Below, in pieces: positions 54,151 to 64,000 of a DNA stretch of 64,000 nt (its first letter is position 1; every line of letters begins with the position of its first letter). A program made the position numbers and the translations under genes. The notes beneath the pieces are model-generated. The model was not told the origin of the DNA. It saw only the letters and a program-made list of their open reading frames with translations, and did not search any database. This DNA is from Monodelphis domestica (lineage: Eukaryota > Chordata > Mammalia > Didelphimorphia > Didelphidae), in NCBI RefSeq assembly GCF_027887165.1, contig NC_077234.1, positions 197,275,459 to 197,339,458 on the forward strand, read 5' to 3'.

Positions 54151-54164
54151 TCGTTTCTTTTTTA

Positions 54165-54310
54165 CTTTCATGGAGTCATAGAATTGTAAAGCAGAAAGTA
54201 ACTCCACATCATCTATTCTCATCCCTTCATTTGATAGGTAAAGAAGCTTAGTGGCAGATATGGAGCATATCTCATGACTTCAAATTCTATTCCCTTTTTT
54301 CTATATCACA
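54165..54310 (-). repeat. MIR fragment
   Basis: 'gagtcatagaattgtaaagc' and 'tttgataggtaaagaagctt', a weak reverse MIR. Confidence 0.45.
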
Positions 54311-54917
54311 TTGACTTTGTTGTTGATCTTTTAAAAAAAATATCTTGATTCACTGAGACTCTCTAATTAGCCTCCCTGCATAGTATGCCAGCTATCCATT
54401 CTCGTGAGGCAGTGTAAGTATGTAATTGATTAAGTCCACATATCCAACTTGTTAAGCCAGAAATGTGTCTACTTTCTGGCTCTCTGATAGCCTGCCATGT
54501 TGCAGTAACTTTCTGACTTTGTCTTGGTATTCTTCATTCCTCCTATTATCTATTCCATTCCCCTTGATCCTTAACTCCAATACTTTTTCTCCTTTCTTTT
54601 CTGTTACAGACAACTGATTGCCTGAATTAAGTTTAAGTCTTCCTTTTCTTTCTGAACTTTAATACAGCCGTGGCTCCTGATTTTATAAGCACCTCCCTCA
54701 TCAGGGGCAGCATTTAAGTTCCTTCTGAGATTTGTACCAGCACTTCTGTCTTAAGGAATCTAGAATTCCTCTCCTCTTGGTACTGATATGTCAGAACATA
54801 ATTATGTCAGAAACCAAGACTTACATTTCCCTATGTTCTCCATAACCCCTACCACAACACTAAATACTGGTAGTTACTCAATAACCTTGCTGACCCAAAA
54901 TGAATTTTTGTTTTTAG

Positions 54918-55080
54918 GAATGTAAACTTATTGAAGATAAAAAGAAATTTTTACCTATTGGATCTGATCTCTATATTCAAAATACAACAGCTGAGGATGC
55001 AGTAACTTATTCATGCAAAACAAAGCTAACATACATGGGGAAACAGTATGATATTTTAAATAGAATTTCTACAAGGACAC
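54918..55080 (+). CDS. IL1RL2: IL1RL2 coding exon 4: second half of Ig2
   Basis: Residues 168-222 (last codon split). Acceptor 'tttttag', donor gtaagt at 55081, phase 0 in and 1 out. 'ECK' (Cys169) supplies the partner for the extra Ig2 disulfide of the family; 'TTAEDAVTYSCK' is the F strand with Cys200, the canonical partner of Cys150. 'GKQYDILNRIS' aligns with the human G-strand segment. The usual G-x-Y of the F strand is V-T-Y here. Sequon at N189. Confidence 0.93.
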
Positions 55081-55289
55081 GTAAGTATGATATAATATGA
55101 AACTCATTTTCTTAGAGTATTTGCAAATGCTTATAGTGCTTCTGCTTTGTATTTACTTCATGTGAATGCCAGGATATTTATGTCATGTTATTTGCCAAAA
55201 CTTCTTTTCCCAGAGAGCCAGCAAGCAAGAATCTGAAATTATGCTTGCCAGCTGTTATAAAAATAATGGGAAGAAGTATTGGATGATAT

Positions 55290-55381
55290 AAGGGGAGAGT
55301 AAAGGAATCACAGAATTTTAGAATTGGAAAAGACCTCAGCAAGCTAGTCCAACACATAAACAAAAGGGATATTCCCCATAA
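55290..55381 (-). mobile_element. CR1/L3 LINE, 3' end (before insertion)
   Basis: 'gaattttagaattggaaaag' and 'acctcagcaagctagtccaa' are the complement of a CR1/L3-type 3' end; the element resumes at 55857. Confidence 0.5.
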
Positions 55382-55856
55382 CCTTTTAAAGATAGAGTGG
55401 CTGTTCCCAGCCCCAACCTACCCACCCCCAGACCAAGTGCTGTGCCTATGCCATTCCCAGAGACCAAGGACAGTGCCCCTCCCCATCACCTTATGCTTAG
55501 TGTGTCCCACCTTACACCACCCAGAGGAGGGAGTAAGCACTCCCATTGGGCTGGTGGGTGGAAGGTTGGGGGAAGTGAGGAATGTCCTCAACACAGTAGA
55601 GTGACCTCAGTGCCCTGCTCCCTTCCAGCTCTGCCATCTGTGAGCAGCCCACCTTACCATCTGTGTGCACCCATTGGGCTTCTGGGCACAAATGAAAAAA
55701 TATCAGATGTGGTGGAGAGGGGGAAGGGAGCAGCTCCATCTGAGTCCCTCTGCCTTTCTAGTAACAAACTCTGGAAGGAAGGGGGGTAGTCATGTGCACA
55801 TAGAGAGCACTCTGCATGCCATCTTTGGCATCCATGCCATAAGTTCACCATCACTG
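55382..55856 (-). mobile_element. hAT-like non-autonomous DNA transposon
   Basis: About 475 bp of GC-rich sequence inside the CR1/L3. Its right end, 'gccataagttcaccatcact', is the complement of a typical hAT-type terminus (agtgatggtgaac...). A possible 8-9-bp target duplication is 'ccccataac' (55374-55382) against 'ctctataac' (55857-55865). The open frames it contains (up to 130 codons) are incidental. Confidence 0.55.
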
Positions 55857-56890
55857 CTCTATAACATACCTCATAAGTGATTGTCTAGTCTCTGCCTGAA
55901 GACATCCAAGGAGAAAAGTCTTACCACCTCTTGAGACAGCCTAAGTTAGGGATGACTTTAAGGGTTAGGAAGTTTTTCCTAAGATCAAGCCTAAATAAAC
56001 CTCTTTGCAACTTCCACCCATTGTTATTGGTCCTACCCTCTGAGACTAATTGGGGGGGGGGAGGGGAGAGCCTAGTCTCTTCCTTATATGGCAGACCTTT
56101 AAATAATTGAAAACAACTCCCTCCAGAGTCTTCCTTTCTCCTGGATAATCACATTCATTTCCTTCACATAAGATGGAATATAAGGGCTCCTTATCAACCT
56201 GGTTGCCTTCCTCTAAACCACCTTTAGTCTAACAATGTTCTTCATAAATCAGGACACCAAGAAGTGAACACAATATGAGGTCGGATAAGACTAAAACTCA
56301 AAGGAACTAAAATGGCTCTATGCTTGGAAACCATGACCTTCTTAATGAAGCCAAAGATCAGAAAAGCTTTTTTGGCTGCCATATCACAGAGTTGACTCAT
56401 TTTGAGATTGTGACCCACAAAAATGTCAACTCTTTTTAGAGCTAGTATCTATCAGTGCTTCCCTCATATTATGATTGTGTAGATAATTTTTGAGCCTGTC
56501 AAGATCCCGTTGCATTCTCTCATCTAGTATATTAGCTAATCCTGTCAGCTTCATGTCATCTGAAAATTGATGAGCCTATCACCGATCCAAGTTGCTGATA
56601 AAAATATTTTTAAAAAAACATCAAGCCAAGCATAGATCTCTAAGGTACTGCACTGGAGATCTTCTGCCATGTGGACAGTGAACCATGTTGGTTTTCCAAG
56701 TGGTTCCTCATCTATTTGATTACGTTACTCCCTAATCCATATCTCTCCTTTTTCTCCACAGAAACAATATATTTTACCAAAAGGTTTGCTAAAATAGAGG
56801 CAAACTATACTCATAGCACTTCTCACAGCTACCTTAATGGATAAATGAGATTTGTCTTGCTCTGCCTATTTGCCAACAAACCGTGTTGGT
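55857..56890 (-). mobile_element. CR1/L3 LINE, reverse transcriptase and 3' region
   Basis: Minus-strand relic: 'aagtttttcctaagatcaag', 'gcaacttccacccattgtta', 'ttttttggctgccatatcac', 'cctgtcaagatcccgttgca', and near 56780-56800 the complement of a 'D-F-S-K-A-F-D'-like block (worn to a few matching residues). Order and spacing follow CR1/L3 RT to 3' end. No open frame survives. Confidence 0.7.
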
Positions 56891-56894
56891 TCTT

Positions 56895-57103
56895 TTTTCT
56901 AAACCCTTAAGTTCTGCCTTAGAATCAATCAATATATGAATTGGTTCCAAGGCAGAAAAGTGGTAAGGGTTAGGCAATGAGAGTTAAGTGACTTACGCTG
57001 GGTCATACAACTACTGTCTGTGTGAGGCCATATTTGAACTGAGGATCTCCCATCTCTTAAGTCTAGCTCTCACTCCACTGAGTCACCTAGTTACCTTCTA
57101 TCA
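56895..57103 (-). repeat. tRNA-derived marsupial SINE, type A, in CR1/L3
   Basis: Reverse copy: 'cccttaagttctgccttaga', 'aagggttaggcaatgagagt' and 'cactccactgagtcacctag'. It is flanked by 'tgttggttctt' (56884-56894) and (57105-57115), a likely 11-bp target duplication. Confidence 0.8.
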
Positions 57104-57180
57104 TGTTGGTTCTTGATAATTTTATTTTTCTATGTGTTCTCTAATCCTCTTTTACTAATTCCTTCTAGAAGAAATGGAAT
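57104..57180 (-). mobile_element. CR1/L3 LINE, continuation beyond SINE
   Basis: 'catgttggttcttgataatt' and 'ttactaattccttctagaa' continue the CR1/L3 antisense order seen up to 56890. Confidence 0.45.
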
Positions 57181-58202
57181 TTCCCAGTCCACACATACAC
57201 CAGCAGAATGTAGCTGGCTTCCTACATTTTCCCCTTCAGGTTTCTAGGGGTACTTGTGAGAGGCAATAGAAGTCCTCTAGTATTATTGACTGAGAATCGA
57301 TTCCAAGGTGTTACTTCCAATATCAGTTCTCTGCCCAAGACTTCATAATCATTAACAATGCTTTTTTAGGTTCTTTCTGGAAATGTCATTTGTGTACCTG
57401 TGAATCACTGCAAGTGATTGTCATTTGTTTAATACATCTTGGAAAAAAATTATATTATATCTTGGATCCACCCCCTCAGAAGACAATCAAGCTCTTCCTT
57501 GTGAGGAGTATATATAGCGTCCTGCAATCATTCCACTTAACCTTTATTGCTGTTTTCAGATCCTTTGACTTTGAAACTGATTGTAGGAGCCTGAGGGCAG
57601 TCATATGGTACTGGCTCTGCTCAGCTATCTCTGCAGAGCCAACATATTGATTATCCCTGATCACTTCCCTATCTATCTGTGGATAAGGAGGAATTTCACC
57701 TCAACTTTTTTTGTGTTCATCTTTGGGTATATTTACATATTTGTATGGGTGTATGTGTATATAGCATGTACATGCATAAATGTAACACACTGATGTAAAT
57801 AATGATATAAAGGCTCGTTTGTAGAATTTATTAATGATTTCTTATAGATATTATTATAATTAAATCAGGGCATAGCCTTTTCTTAATGCTCCTTTTTAAA
57901 GCAACTTTCCCACTTTTGATAGCTTTTCTCTCCCTCTCTAGTTTTAATAGACGAAGGGTTCACAACTAACTATATATATAAAATAACAGCATGAGAGCCA
58001 GAATGATCCTCTACATCTCCCTTTTTAATGCATCTAAGTCTTATATCAGAACAAGGATCATGGTGATTTGGAGGGTACTTGAAGCTGAAATATGAATTTA
58101 CATTGGAGTTTTTGAGATTCAGAATTTTCTTTGAAGTTATTGGAAATGAATAATTTGTTTTAATTTTCCAATACTATATGTGTGTGAATGTTTTCTTTCC
58201 AG
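57181..58202. other. Intron 4, unidentified
   Basis: No recognised repeat. Short open frames at 57390-57650 (plus) and 57476-57664 (minus) overlap each other and show no known domain. Confidence 0.4.
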
Positions 58203-58274
58203 GAAGTAACACAGAAGCAAGGAAAATACCAGAAATTTTCAGCCCAAAAAATAATTCCATTGAAGTACCACTTG
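58203..58274 (+). CDS. IL1RL2: IL1RL2 coding exon 5: Ig2-Ig3 linker
   Basis: 72 bp, residues 222-246 (both end codons split), phase 1 in and 1 out, acceptor 'tctttccag', donor gtaagt at 58275. It encodes the linker between Ig2 and Ig3 and the first Ig3 strand; 'IFSPKNNSIEVPLG' aligns with human 'IYPKNHSIEVQLG'. A separate short linker exon at this position is typical of the IL-1 receptor family. Sequon at N238. Confidence 0.93.
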
Positions 58275-59348
58275 GTAAGTAGAATTTTTAAAACTACTAA
58301 ATCATTGACTATAAAGACTATTTAAAATGGCGGTGAGAACATGCTGCTATGATGATGCTGTTATAAAAACTTTGGGATTATAGTCATATTTTACTAGAAG
58401 TACAATTATGAAATTATGATGTAATTTCCTTGAGGAACAACAAGTTAAGATCTAGTTAAAAATGAAATCTTAGAAAACAATAAATTGTTCTGTGGATATA
58501 AAGAAATAGTGAATGAAGTACAATATTCCTTACATGTGACTGCAGCCACTGACATTGATTTCATTTAGCAGCATAGAAAACATTTATGTATACTTTGTTG
58601 CTTCATCATGACTTGAATGGTTCATTATGCTTGAATAAAAATAGATACTAAGCTTTTCAGAAACTACTTGTTCTGTGCTAGAGGAACTAGCTTTAAAAAA
58701 TTAATACTTTTTATCCTGAAAGGTCTCAGTTGAAAAAGTAAAGAGGACTTATGACCTAGTATCAAATGTTTTGTTGAAATCTATATACATTGCCCTGGTT
58801 CAGTAGAGCATGGCAATGCCATAGACTTTGAGTCACCAACTTCACAGTGTATCCTCTGAGAAAGGAACGTATCTTCATTCTTATGACTAAAAAAATGTTC
58901 TCTGTCTTCAGCAAGGTGTATTGAATGAACACATCCTTCTTGGGGGAAAAAATACTAGCTACTGTTTCTGAGGTTCTACCTAATCTTATAATCTGACAGT
59001 TCTCACACCTAGAAGCATCATAACAAAAAGAATGTTATTACAAAAGAATAAACATTTACATGAAGATTCATAAGTTCAGAATCTTTAAAACTAAAAGAGA
59101 CCCTAAAGACCTGCTTGCTGTCTGAAAATCTATATTTTCAAAGATATATTGACACTGAAATATCAATAAGTCAATACTCGCAGGGACAGAATAAATCATG
59201 AAGGAACAAACAACAAATACTATATCCACAATAATAATAATTAATATTCACAGAGTAATTTAAGATTTTAAAAATACAACACTCACTCATATGCACACAG
59301 AAAACAACAATATGAGTATAGACAGCCAGGTGGCTCATTGGAGAGAGA

Positions 59349-59434
59349 GACAGAGACAGAGACAGAGACAGAGACAGAGACAGAGACAGAGACAGAGACA
59401 GAGACAGAGACAGAGACAGAGCAGAGACAGAGAC
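59349..59434 (+). repeat. (GAGACA)n microsatellite
   Basis: About 14 units of a hexamer (cagaga/gacaga register), with one 2-base slip near 59420. It directly follows a SINE-head-like 'gccaggtggctcattgga' (59325-59342). Confidence 0.95.
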
Positions 59435-59454
59435 TGAGAGTAGTAAGAACTCTA

Positions 59455-60500
59455 ATTCAATTCCTAGAGGTCTTTCCATTTCACATAGAAATCATCCCAT
59501 TCATCATTCCTTACATCACATTCCATTCCATCACCATCATATACCAGAATTTGCTCAGCCATTTCCCAATTGAGGGACACTCCCTTGTTTTCAAAAATTT
59601 TGCCACTGTAATAAAGTGCAACTGTAAATATTTTTGTACAAATGTTTTTTAATATCTGTTTGGGATTCAAACACAGTAGCGGTATAGCTGGATCAAAAAG
59701 CATGCAATCTTTTCCAGCCCTTTGGGCATAATTCCAAATTGCCTTCCAGAATGGTTGGACCAATTCACAACTCCACCAGCAATGCATTAGTGTCCCAATT
59801 TTGCCACATTCTCTCCGACATTTTTTTTCCTTTACTGTTATATTGGCCAATCTGCAAGGTGTGAGGTGGTACCTCATAGTTCTTTTGATCTGCATTTCTC
59901 TAATCAGGAGGGATTTAGAACACTTTTCATGGACCTATTGATAGTTTTTATTCCTTCATCTGAAAACTGCTTATTCAAATCCTTTGACCATTTGTCATTT
60001 GGGAAGTGGTTTGTTTTTTTTGTTTTTTTTTGCAAATTTGACTTATATTTGGGAAATTAGACCTTTGTCAGATAATTTTGTTACAAAATTTATTTTCCCA
60101 GTTTGTTGCTTCCTTTCTAATTTGGAGTACATTGGTTTTGTTTATACAAAATATTTTTAATTTAACATAATCAAAGTTATTCATTTTATATATTTTGTTT
60201 AGTCGTAAAATCCTTCCATTCCCATAGATCAGTTATATTATTTTATGTTCACCTAATTTATTTATTATTTCACTTTTTATATTTGTCACTTACCTATTTT
60301 GAATTTATATTGGTATAGGGTATGAAACATTGAATTTATGTTGGTATAGGGTGTGAGACCTAATTTTCTCATACTGTTTTACAATTTTTCCAGCAGTTTT
60401 TGTCAAATAATGAGTTCTTGTTCCAAAATCTTGGAACTTTGGGTTTATTGAACACTATCTTGATGATATAATTTTCCCCTAGTCTCTTTCATTGATACAT
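59455..60500 (-). mobile_element. L1 ORF2 fragment, antisense in intron 5
   Basis: Minus-strand ORF2 C-terminus: the 143-codon frame (59464-59895) contains 'CRRECGKIGTLMHCWWSCEL' and 'NPKQILKN'. Upstream ORF2 wording continues to about 60500 (e.g. 'cagcagtttttgtcaaataa' at 60391). Older than the 24047 element. Confidence 0.85.
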
Positions 60501-60759
60501 GAAAGTAAAGGTTTTAAAGTATATGAATATGAATCATAAGACATCTTAACAGTGTTGTAGAATGCTTGAAATGTTCTTTTTTAAATAATAAATAATTGAA
60601 AAGGAATCATTACAAAATTATCCAAGACTACATCCAACAAAGTTTTCTTTTTAATAAGTGAAATCCCAAACTAATGAAGACAAATTGAGCAGAAAGTATT
60701 TGTTGAGTTTTATTATGAGGAAAGCATAAGACAATATATAGGGAAATTTTTTTAAGTCC

Positions 60760-61350
60760 TTCAAATAATTAGTAATTGGAAGAATACAAATTAAAGCAAT
60801 TCTGATGTTCTACTCCCTGCCCATTAGACGGACAATCTAAGGTGACAAAAGAGGAAAATAGCAAATGTTGAAAGAGCCATGAGAAAACAAACACACTTAT
60901 ACATTGTTCGTGTTACTTTAAATTGGTCCAGCTGTTCCAGAAAGCAATTTGGAACTAGGTCTGCAAAGTTACGAATCTTTACATACCTTTTGACTTAACT
61001 ACAAAGTCTATTTGGTTATTCCAGAGAGATTAAAGGGAAAGAAAATGACCTGTATGTATAAAATATTTATAGCAGGTCTTTCCATACTAGCCCCCAAGTG
61101 GAAACAAAGGAATGATCACCTATTTTGGAATGGGTAATCAGATTGTAGTATATTAATATAATTGAATTATCGAACCCTAAGAAATGATATAAAGGAAAGC
61201 TTTAGCTAGATTGCTACCTTAGCTAGGTATATCATTGATAGTTTTTTTGGATTATGTTCAAGGGAATTTTTTGTGTGTTTGTTTTTTAATTGTCAGTGGG
61301 GGGAGAGTGGGAGTAAGAAATTATAAATATTTGTAAATTTTTTAAAGTGA
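60760..61350 (+). mobile_element. Old L1 ORF2/3' fragment
   Basis: Forward and diverged: 'acacttatacattgttcgtg', 'gtccagctgttccagaaagc', 'tatttatagcaggtctttcc' and 'agtatattaatataattgaa'. 3' UTR features near 61290-61320 (ggggggagagtgggag). Confidence 0.7.
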
Positions 61351-62087
61351 CATGAAGTATACATATGAGATGTTATATCTGAATTGTGGCTGTTTAGTCT
61401 ATGGTACTATTCAAGCAAAATAGCCAACAACATTCTGGGTACTACCAAGAATGAAATTAGAACTCAAAGTCAATCATAATATTTCACCTTTCTAGAAAAT
61501 CATGATCTCTCTGAACCTGGAATGCTGTTTGCCCTTCTAGGTACTTCATCTTTTGAAAGACACAGCAAAGCTGGCTGAAGTCCAGAGAAGGATAATTAAA
61601 ATAAGTGATTAGCTTTGATATAAGAATAGACCAAAAGGATATCCTCAGGAGGGGAAAGATCACATCTAAGCAAGTATTATGATTGAACCCTTTTAAATTA
61701 TGAATATCACACATTGGGTCAATATGAACTTATTGACTAAATACTAGAGTTCTAGAATAAGGAATATCCACTGAAAACTTGAAGGAAAAAAAGCTTTAGA
61801 AAGATAAAATAAAAGTATCCTTTATGCAACACATAGAAAATAAATGGATCTTAATTAACCTCAACTATAAACAGATATAATTAGGCTTAAGGAGAGTTTA
61901 GTATCATCATAGATTTAGTTACCTTCCCTGCCCCTAATTTTATATATGATGAAATATGTTCCCTTAATATATACTTGCTGATTTGATCCCTGGGAGACTG
62001 AATTACACAAGTTCAATGTACTCTATAGATCTATAGTCCTAAAACTATAGCTTACAAATTCCCACTTGAATGGTGTCTCATAAGACC
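61351..62087. other. Intron 5, mostly unidentified
   Basis: 61540-61760 has a faint forward CR1/L3-like order ('gaagtccagagaaggataat'); the rest shows nothing. Confidence 0.35.
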
Positions 62088-62270
62088 ATAAATTTAGAGC
62101 TAGAGGAGAATTTGGGGATTATCTAATCCAATCACAACATTTTAAAAATGAGGAAACCGAGGCCCAGGGTATGACTTGTTTAAGGTCACACAGGTAGTAA
62201 ATGAGTCTGAATTCACTCAGGTCCTATGACTTCAAATATAGCACTTTTCCCATTGTAACACTTTACCTGT
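62088..62270 (-). repeat. MIR SINE
   Basis: 'aaatttagagctagaggaga', 'atgaggaaaccgaggcccag' and 'ggtcacacaggtagtaaatg'. Confidence 0.75.
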
Positions 62271-62552
62271 ACAATCTTAACTTTTTGAGGTTTAAGATGG
62301 AAAGAGAAATGCATTCCTTGGTGCCATTGTCTAAGATATAGTATTAGGTTGGATGCATGTACTACTGATATTTGGGATTTATGTTCTGATTTTCAAAATT
62401 AAAAAATATTTGAAGTGGAAAGAAAATAAATTTAACTAAATACAAAGCCAAAAGAAACATGAATCATTTGGACTTGATCTTTTTTGTTTAATCTGTTTAG
62501 AATTTACAGGATTTAAAATATTTACTTACTTTTAGTCAATCTTCCTTTTTAG

Positions 62553-62676
62553 GTTCTCCTCTTATCGTGAACTGTAGTATAAAAGACTGGAAAGGGAATT
62601 CACATCATAGAAGTTGGAAAGTCAATAACACTTTTGTAGACTTTCTCAATTCTAGTCGAATTAGAGAAGGAGTTGA
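62553..62676 (+). CDS. IL1RL2: IL1RL2 coding exon 6: first half of Ig3
   Basis: Residues 246-287 (both end codons split), phase 1 in and 2 out, acceptor 'cctttttag', donor gtaagt at 62677. 'PLIVNC' is the Ig3 B strand with Cys253, 'SWKVNNTFVD' the C strand with Trp267, and 'RIREGVE' matches human exactly. The Ig3 core residues are retained, unlike Ig1. Sequons at N252, N270 and N278. Confidence 0.94.
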
Positions 62677-63671
62677 GTAAGTATTCATATTCTTTAAAAC
62701 ATCTCAGAGATCTTCTAGGATAATACTTCTAACTGTCTCCATCAGTCAGCTAGCCTCTATTTGAAAACTTGGATTGACAAGGAAGTTATTACTTGCTGAT
62801 TACTTCCTATTTATTTCTACAGCTCTAATTATTGAGAGGTAGCAAGATTTACGCAGATTCAGGTCTTGACTGGGAAACATTCAGTTCATGTGACAGAGAG
62901 TAAATCACTTTATTCCTCAATGCTCTTGTGAAGTTAATTCTGAGTCTGCAAGTTGCAGAAAAGGTGGCAATATGAATTGATAATGGAGCACAAGGTCTGA
63001 TGGGTCCTCCGAAGCTAGATTGCCTTATGTCACTCATCTGAGCATCCTTCTAGGTAAAATATTGATCCACAAAATAGTTGCTGGCAGTGATGTGCTGGTG
63101 AATGATTAATGACTTGGTCTCTGGAGGAAGGAGGGATGGAGTAGATATACTCACATACATGTGTACATACATGTAAGACTGCATTATTCTTTTCTCTACC
63201 ACTTTCTTAAGTCTAGATCAGAACAAAATAATATATCAAACTTCTAAGAAGAAAAGACTTACATTGAAAACTTAACATTGGCTCTAATGAGCCAGCATGA
63301 TCTAATTCCAGCATGCCCCTGATTGTAAGATACTGAATTTTCCAGCTAAAGCAATTTTCTACAACCATTCCCTAAGTTCATAGAATCACAAGATCAGAAT
63401 TCAAGAGCTAGAATGCACCTCTGAAACCCTGAAGTTAGATGACTTGCCCAGGGTCACAAAGGTAGTAAGGATAAAAGGTAGTTCTTAATCCCAAATTCTC
63501 TGACTAGTATCAATGCAACATGGCGGGGGGAGGGGAGACTACAATCTTCAACAAAGTAGATTATATCCTAAACAAGAAGTCACAAGTCTAGCAGGTATTA
63601 AAATGCAAATATACAAAGGATAATATTTCCTCAAACATATTTAAAATATAATTTGCTCTATCCTTTCATAG
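62677..63671 (+). other. IL1RL2 intron 6
   Basis: 995 bp, gt...ag, with a MIR at 63380-63520 and otherwise nothing recognisable. A G-rich run (ggcggggggaggggaga) is at about 63522-63538. Confidence 0.85.
63380..63520 (-). repeat. MIR SINE
   Basis: 'gaatcacaagatcagaattc', then 'gatgacttgcccagggtcac' and 'aaaggtagtaaggataaaag'. Confidence 0.65.
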
Positions 63672-63811
63672 AACAGAGGTTGCTTGTGGTGAAAAATATA
63701 TCTTCTATACTGTAAATATCAGCTTCTCAGAGGTAAGACAAGAAGATTATGACCGTCACTTTACATGTCTCTCTGGATCATCAGCAGCATTTATTATGCT
63801 CAAGCATCCAG
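63672..63811 (+). CDS. IL1RL2: IL1RL2 coding exon 7: second half of Ig3
   Basis: Residues 287-334 (both end codons split), phase 2 in and 1 out, acceptor 'tttcatag', donor gtaatg at 63812. 'YTVNISFSEV' and 'HFTC' (Cys319, partner of Cys253) close Ig3, and 'AAFIMLKHP' leads to the juxtamembrane. Human has the transmembrane helix a few residues on, so the next exon (outside the window) should carry it. Cys292 (VACGEK) has no human counterpart in my comparison. Sequon at N302. The coding sequence is open to the window edge. Confidence 0.94.
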
Positions 63812-64000
63812 GTAATGGGCCAAAATGATGAGTAGTTTGGAATGGGCAGAATTATTTTTTAAAAGAAAATTTATGTGAGAAGTAAGATTGAATGCTTCAA
63901 CTTGTATTTATTAAGAATAACAGTGGAAGAAGTAGTAAAGAGCTGGGGTTCATCTTCGATATGGTCCTTGGTTTGCAGAATAGCTGACCATGTAGAATAG
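63812..64000 (+). other. IL1RL2 intron 7, start only
   Basis: Begins with a weaker donor (gtaatg) and runs off the window. No repeat recognised. Confidence 0.8.

Larger units (their letters stand above)
50587..54917 (+). other. IL1RL2 intron 3
   Basis: 4.33 kb, gt...ag, holding two type-A SINEs, an antisense young L1 fragment, an old RTE-like LINE relic, and MIR pieces at 53800-53935 and 54165-54310. 54330-54917 shows nothing recognisable. Confidence 0.85.
55081..58202 (+). other. IL1RL2 intron 4
   Basis: 3.12 kb, gt...ag. Most of 55290-57180 is one CR1/L3 element interrupted by a GC-rich DNA-transposon-like insertion and by a SINE. 57350-58202 shows nothing recognisable. Confidence 0.85.
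58275..62552 (+). other. IL1RL2 intron 5
   Basis: 4.28 kb, gt...ag. It holds a hexanucleotide microsatellite, an antisense and a sense old L1 fragment, a CR1-like trace and a MIR. 58275-59320 has nothing recognisable. Confidence 0.85.
42168..64000 (+). other. IL1RL2: IL1RL2 gene, 5' part (interleukin-36 receptor)
   Basis: Seven coding exons join to 333 codons plus one base with no stop, giving the signal peptide and three Ig-like domains of an IL-1 receptor family member. Order and wording match human IL1RL2 rather than IL1R1, IL1RL1 or IL18R1: 'YKNSSK', 'WILFLP', 'GKQY', 'SPKNNSIEV', 'RIREGVE' and 'YTVNISF' have close counterparts at equivalent positions. IL1RL2 binds IL-36 alpha, beta and gamma at the surface of epithelial and myeloid cells and signals with IL1RAP through its TIR domain. 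The window ends just before the transmembrane exon. All junctions are GT/AG and exon phases (1,2,0,1,1,2,1) are mutually consistent, so the gene appears functional. Repeats are confined to introns. Confidence 0.93.

Noticed and set aside
55397..55789. 130-codon open frame in intron 4
   Set aside because: Lies wholly inside the hAT-like non-autonomous insertion and is proline/serine-rich, with no transposase signature.
59171..59652. Open frames of about 100 codons across the GAGACA tract
   Set aside because: Low-complexity Glu-Thr and Ser-Leu translations of the microsatellite fused to flanking L1 sequence.
42168..63811. Alternative identity as IL1R1, IL1RL1 or IL18R1
   Set aside because: SPKNNSIEV, RIREGVE, WILFLP and YKNSSK match human IL1RL2 better at the same positions; the others lack this combination.
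1..64000. CRISPR array or bacterial operon features
   Set aside because: The regular repeats are microsatellites, and the sequence is clearly vertebrate.

Overview
The window is vertebrate nuclear DNA that is typical of a marsupial. It is AT-rich, has spliced exons with GT/AG junctions, and is filled with marsupial-style repeats: two families of tRNA-derived SINE (one MAR1-type, one with a characteristic 'cttctgccttgg...' body), MIR/THER-like CORE-SINEs, CR1/L3 and L2 fossils, and several L1s whose young copy starts with the 'gggcggagtcaagatgg' 5' end. There is nothing bacterial here. Repeat family names are given from recognition, not from a library search.

Positions 1-24031 hold no recognisable gene. 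They contain SINEs, MIRs, CR1/L3 and L2 fragments, one possible solo LTR (about 12000-12900), a 5'-truncated L1 with clear target-site duplications (17498-19196) and an old endogenous-retrovirus remnant (about 19560-20530).

Positions 24032-38117 are one nested insertion. A full-length L1 (5' end at 24047, poly-A at about 38100, imperfect 15-17 bp target duplication) is interrupted in its 5' UTR by a class II (betaretrovirus-like) provirus at 24288-31601. The provirus has two LTRs about 98% identical, a 6-bp target duplication (ctcccc), a Lys-type primer-binding site and decayed pol and env. No gag or protease can be recognised. L1 ORF1 is open except for one late nonsense codon; ORF2 carries several stops and frameshifts.

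Positions 38118-42167 are repeats and the GC-richer upstream region of the one host gene in the window.

From 42168 to the right edge (+ strand) lie seven coding exons of IL1RL2, the interleukin-36 receptor subunit. They encode the signal peptide and all three extracellular Ig domains (333 complete codons plus one base); the transmembrane and TIR exons lie beyond the window. Every junction has consensus splice sites and the phases join without a stop, so the gene looks intact. Its first Ig domain lacks both cysteines and the tryptophan of the usual Ig core. The introns hold L2, L1, CR1/L3, a hAT-like insertion, an RTE-like LINE relic, SINEs and two microsatellites. Two homologous segments of about 150 bp flank exon 2, and another local duplication lies upstream of exon 1.
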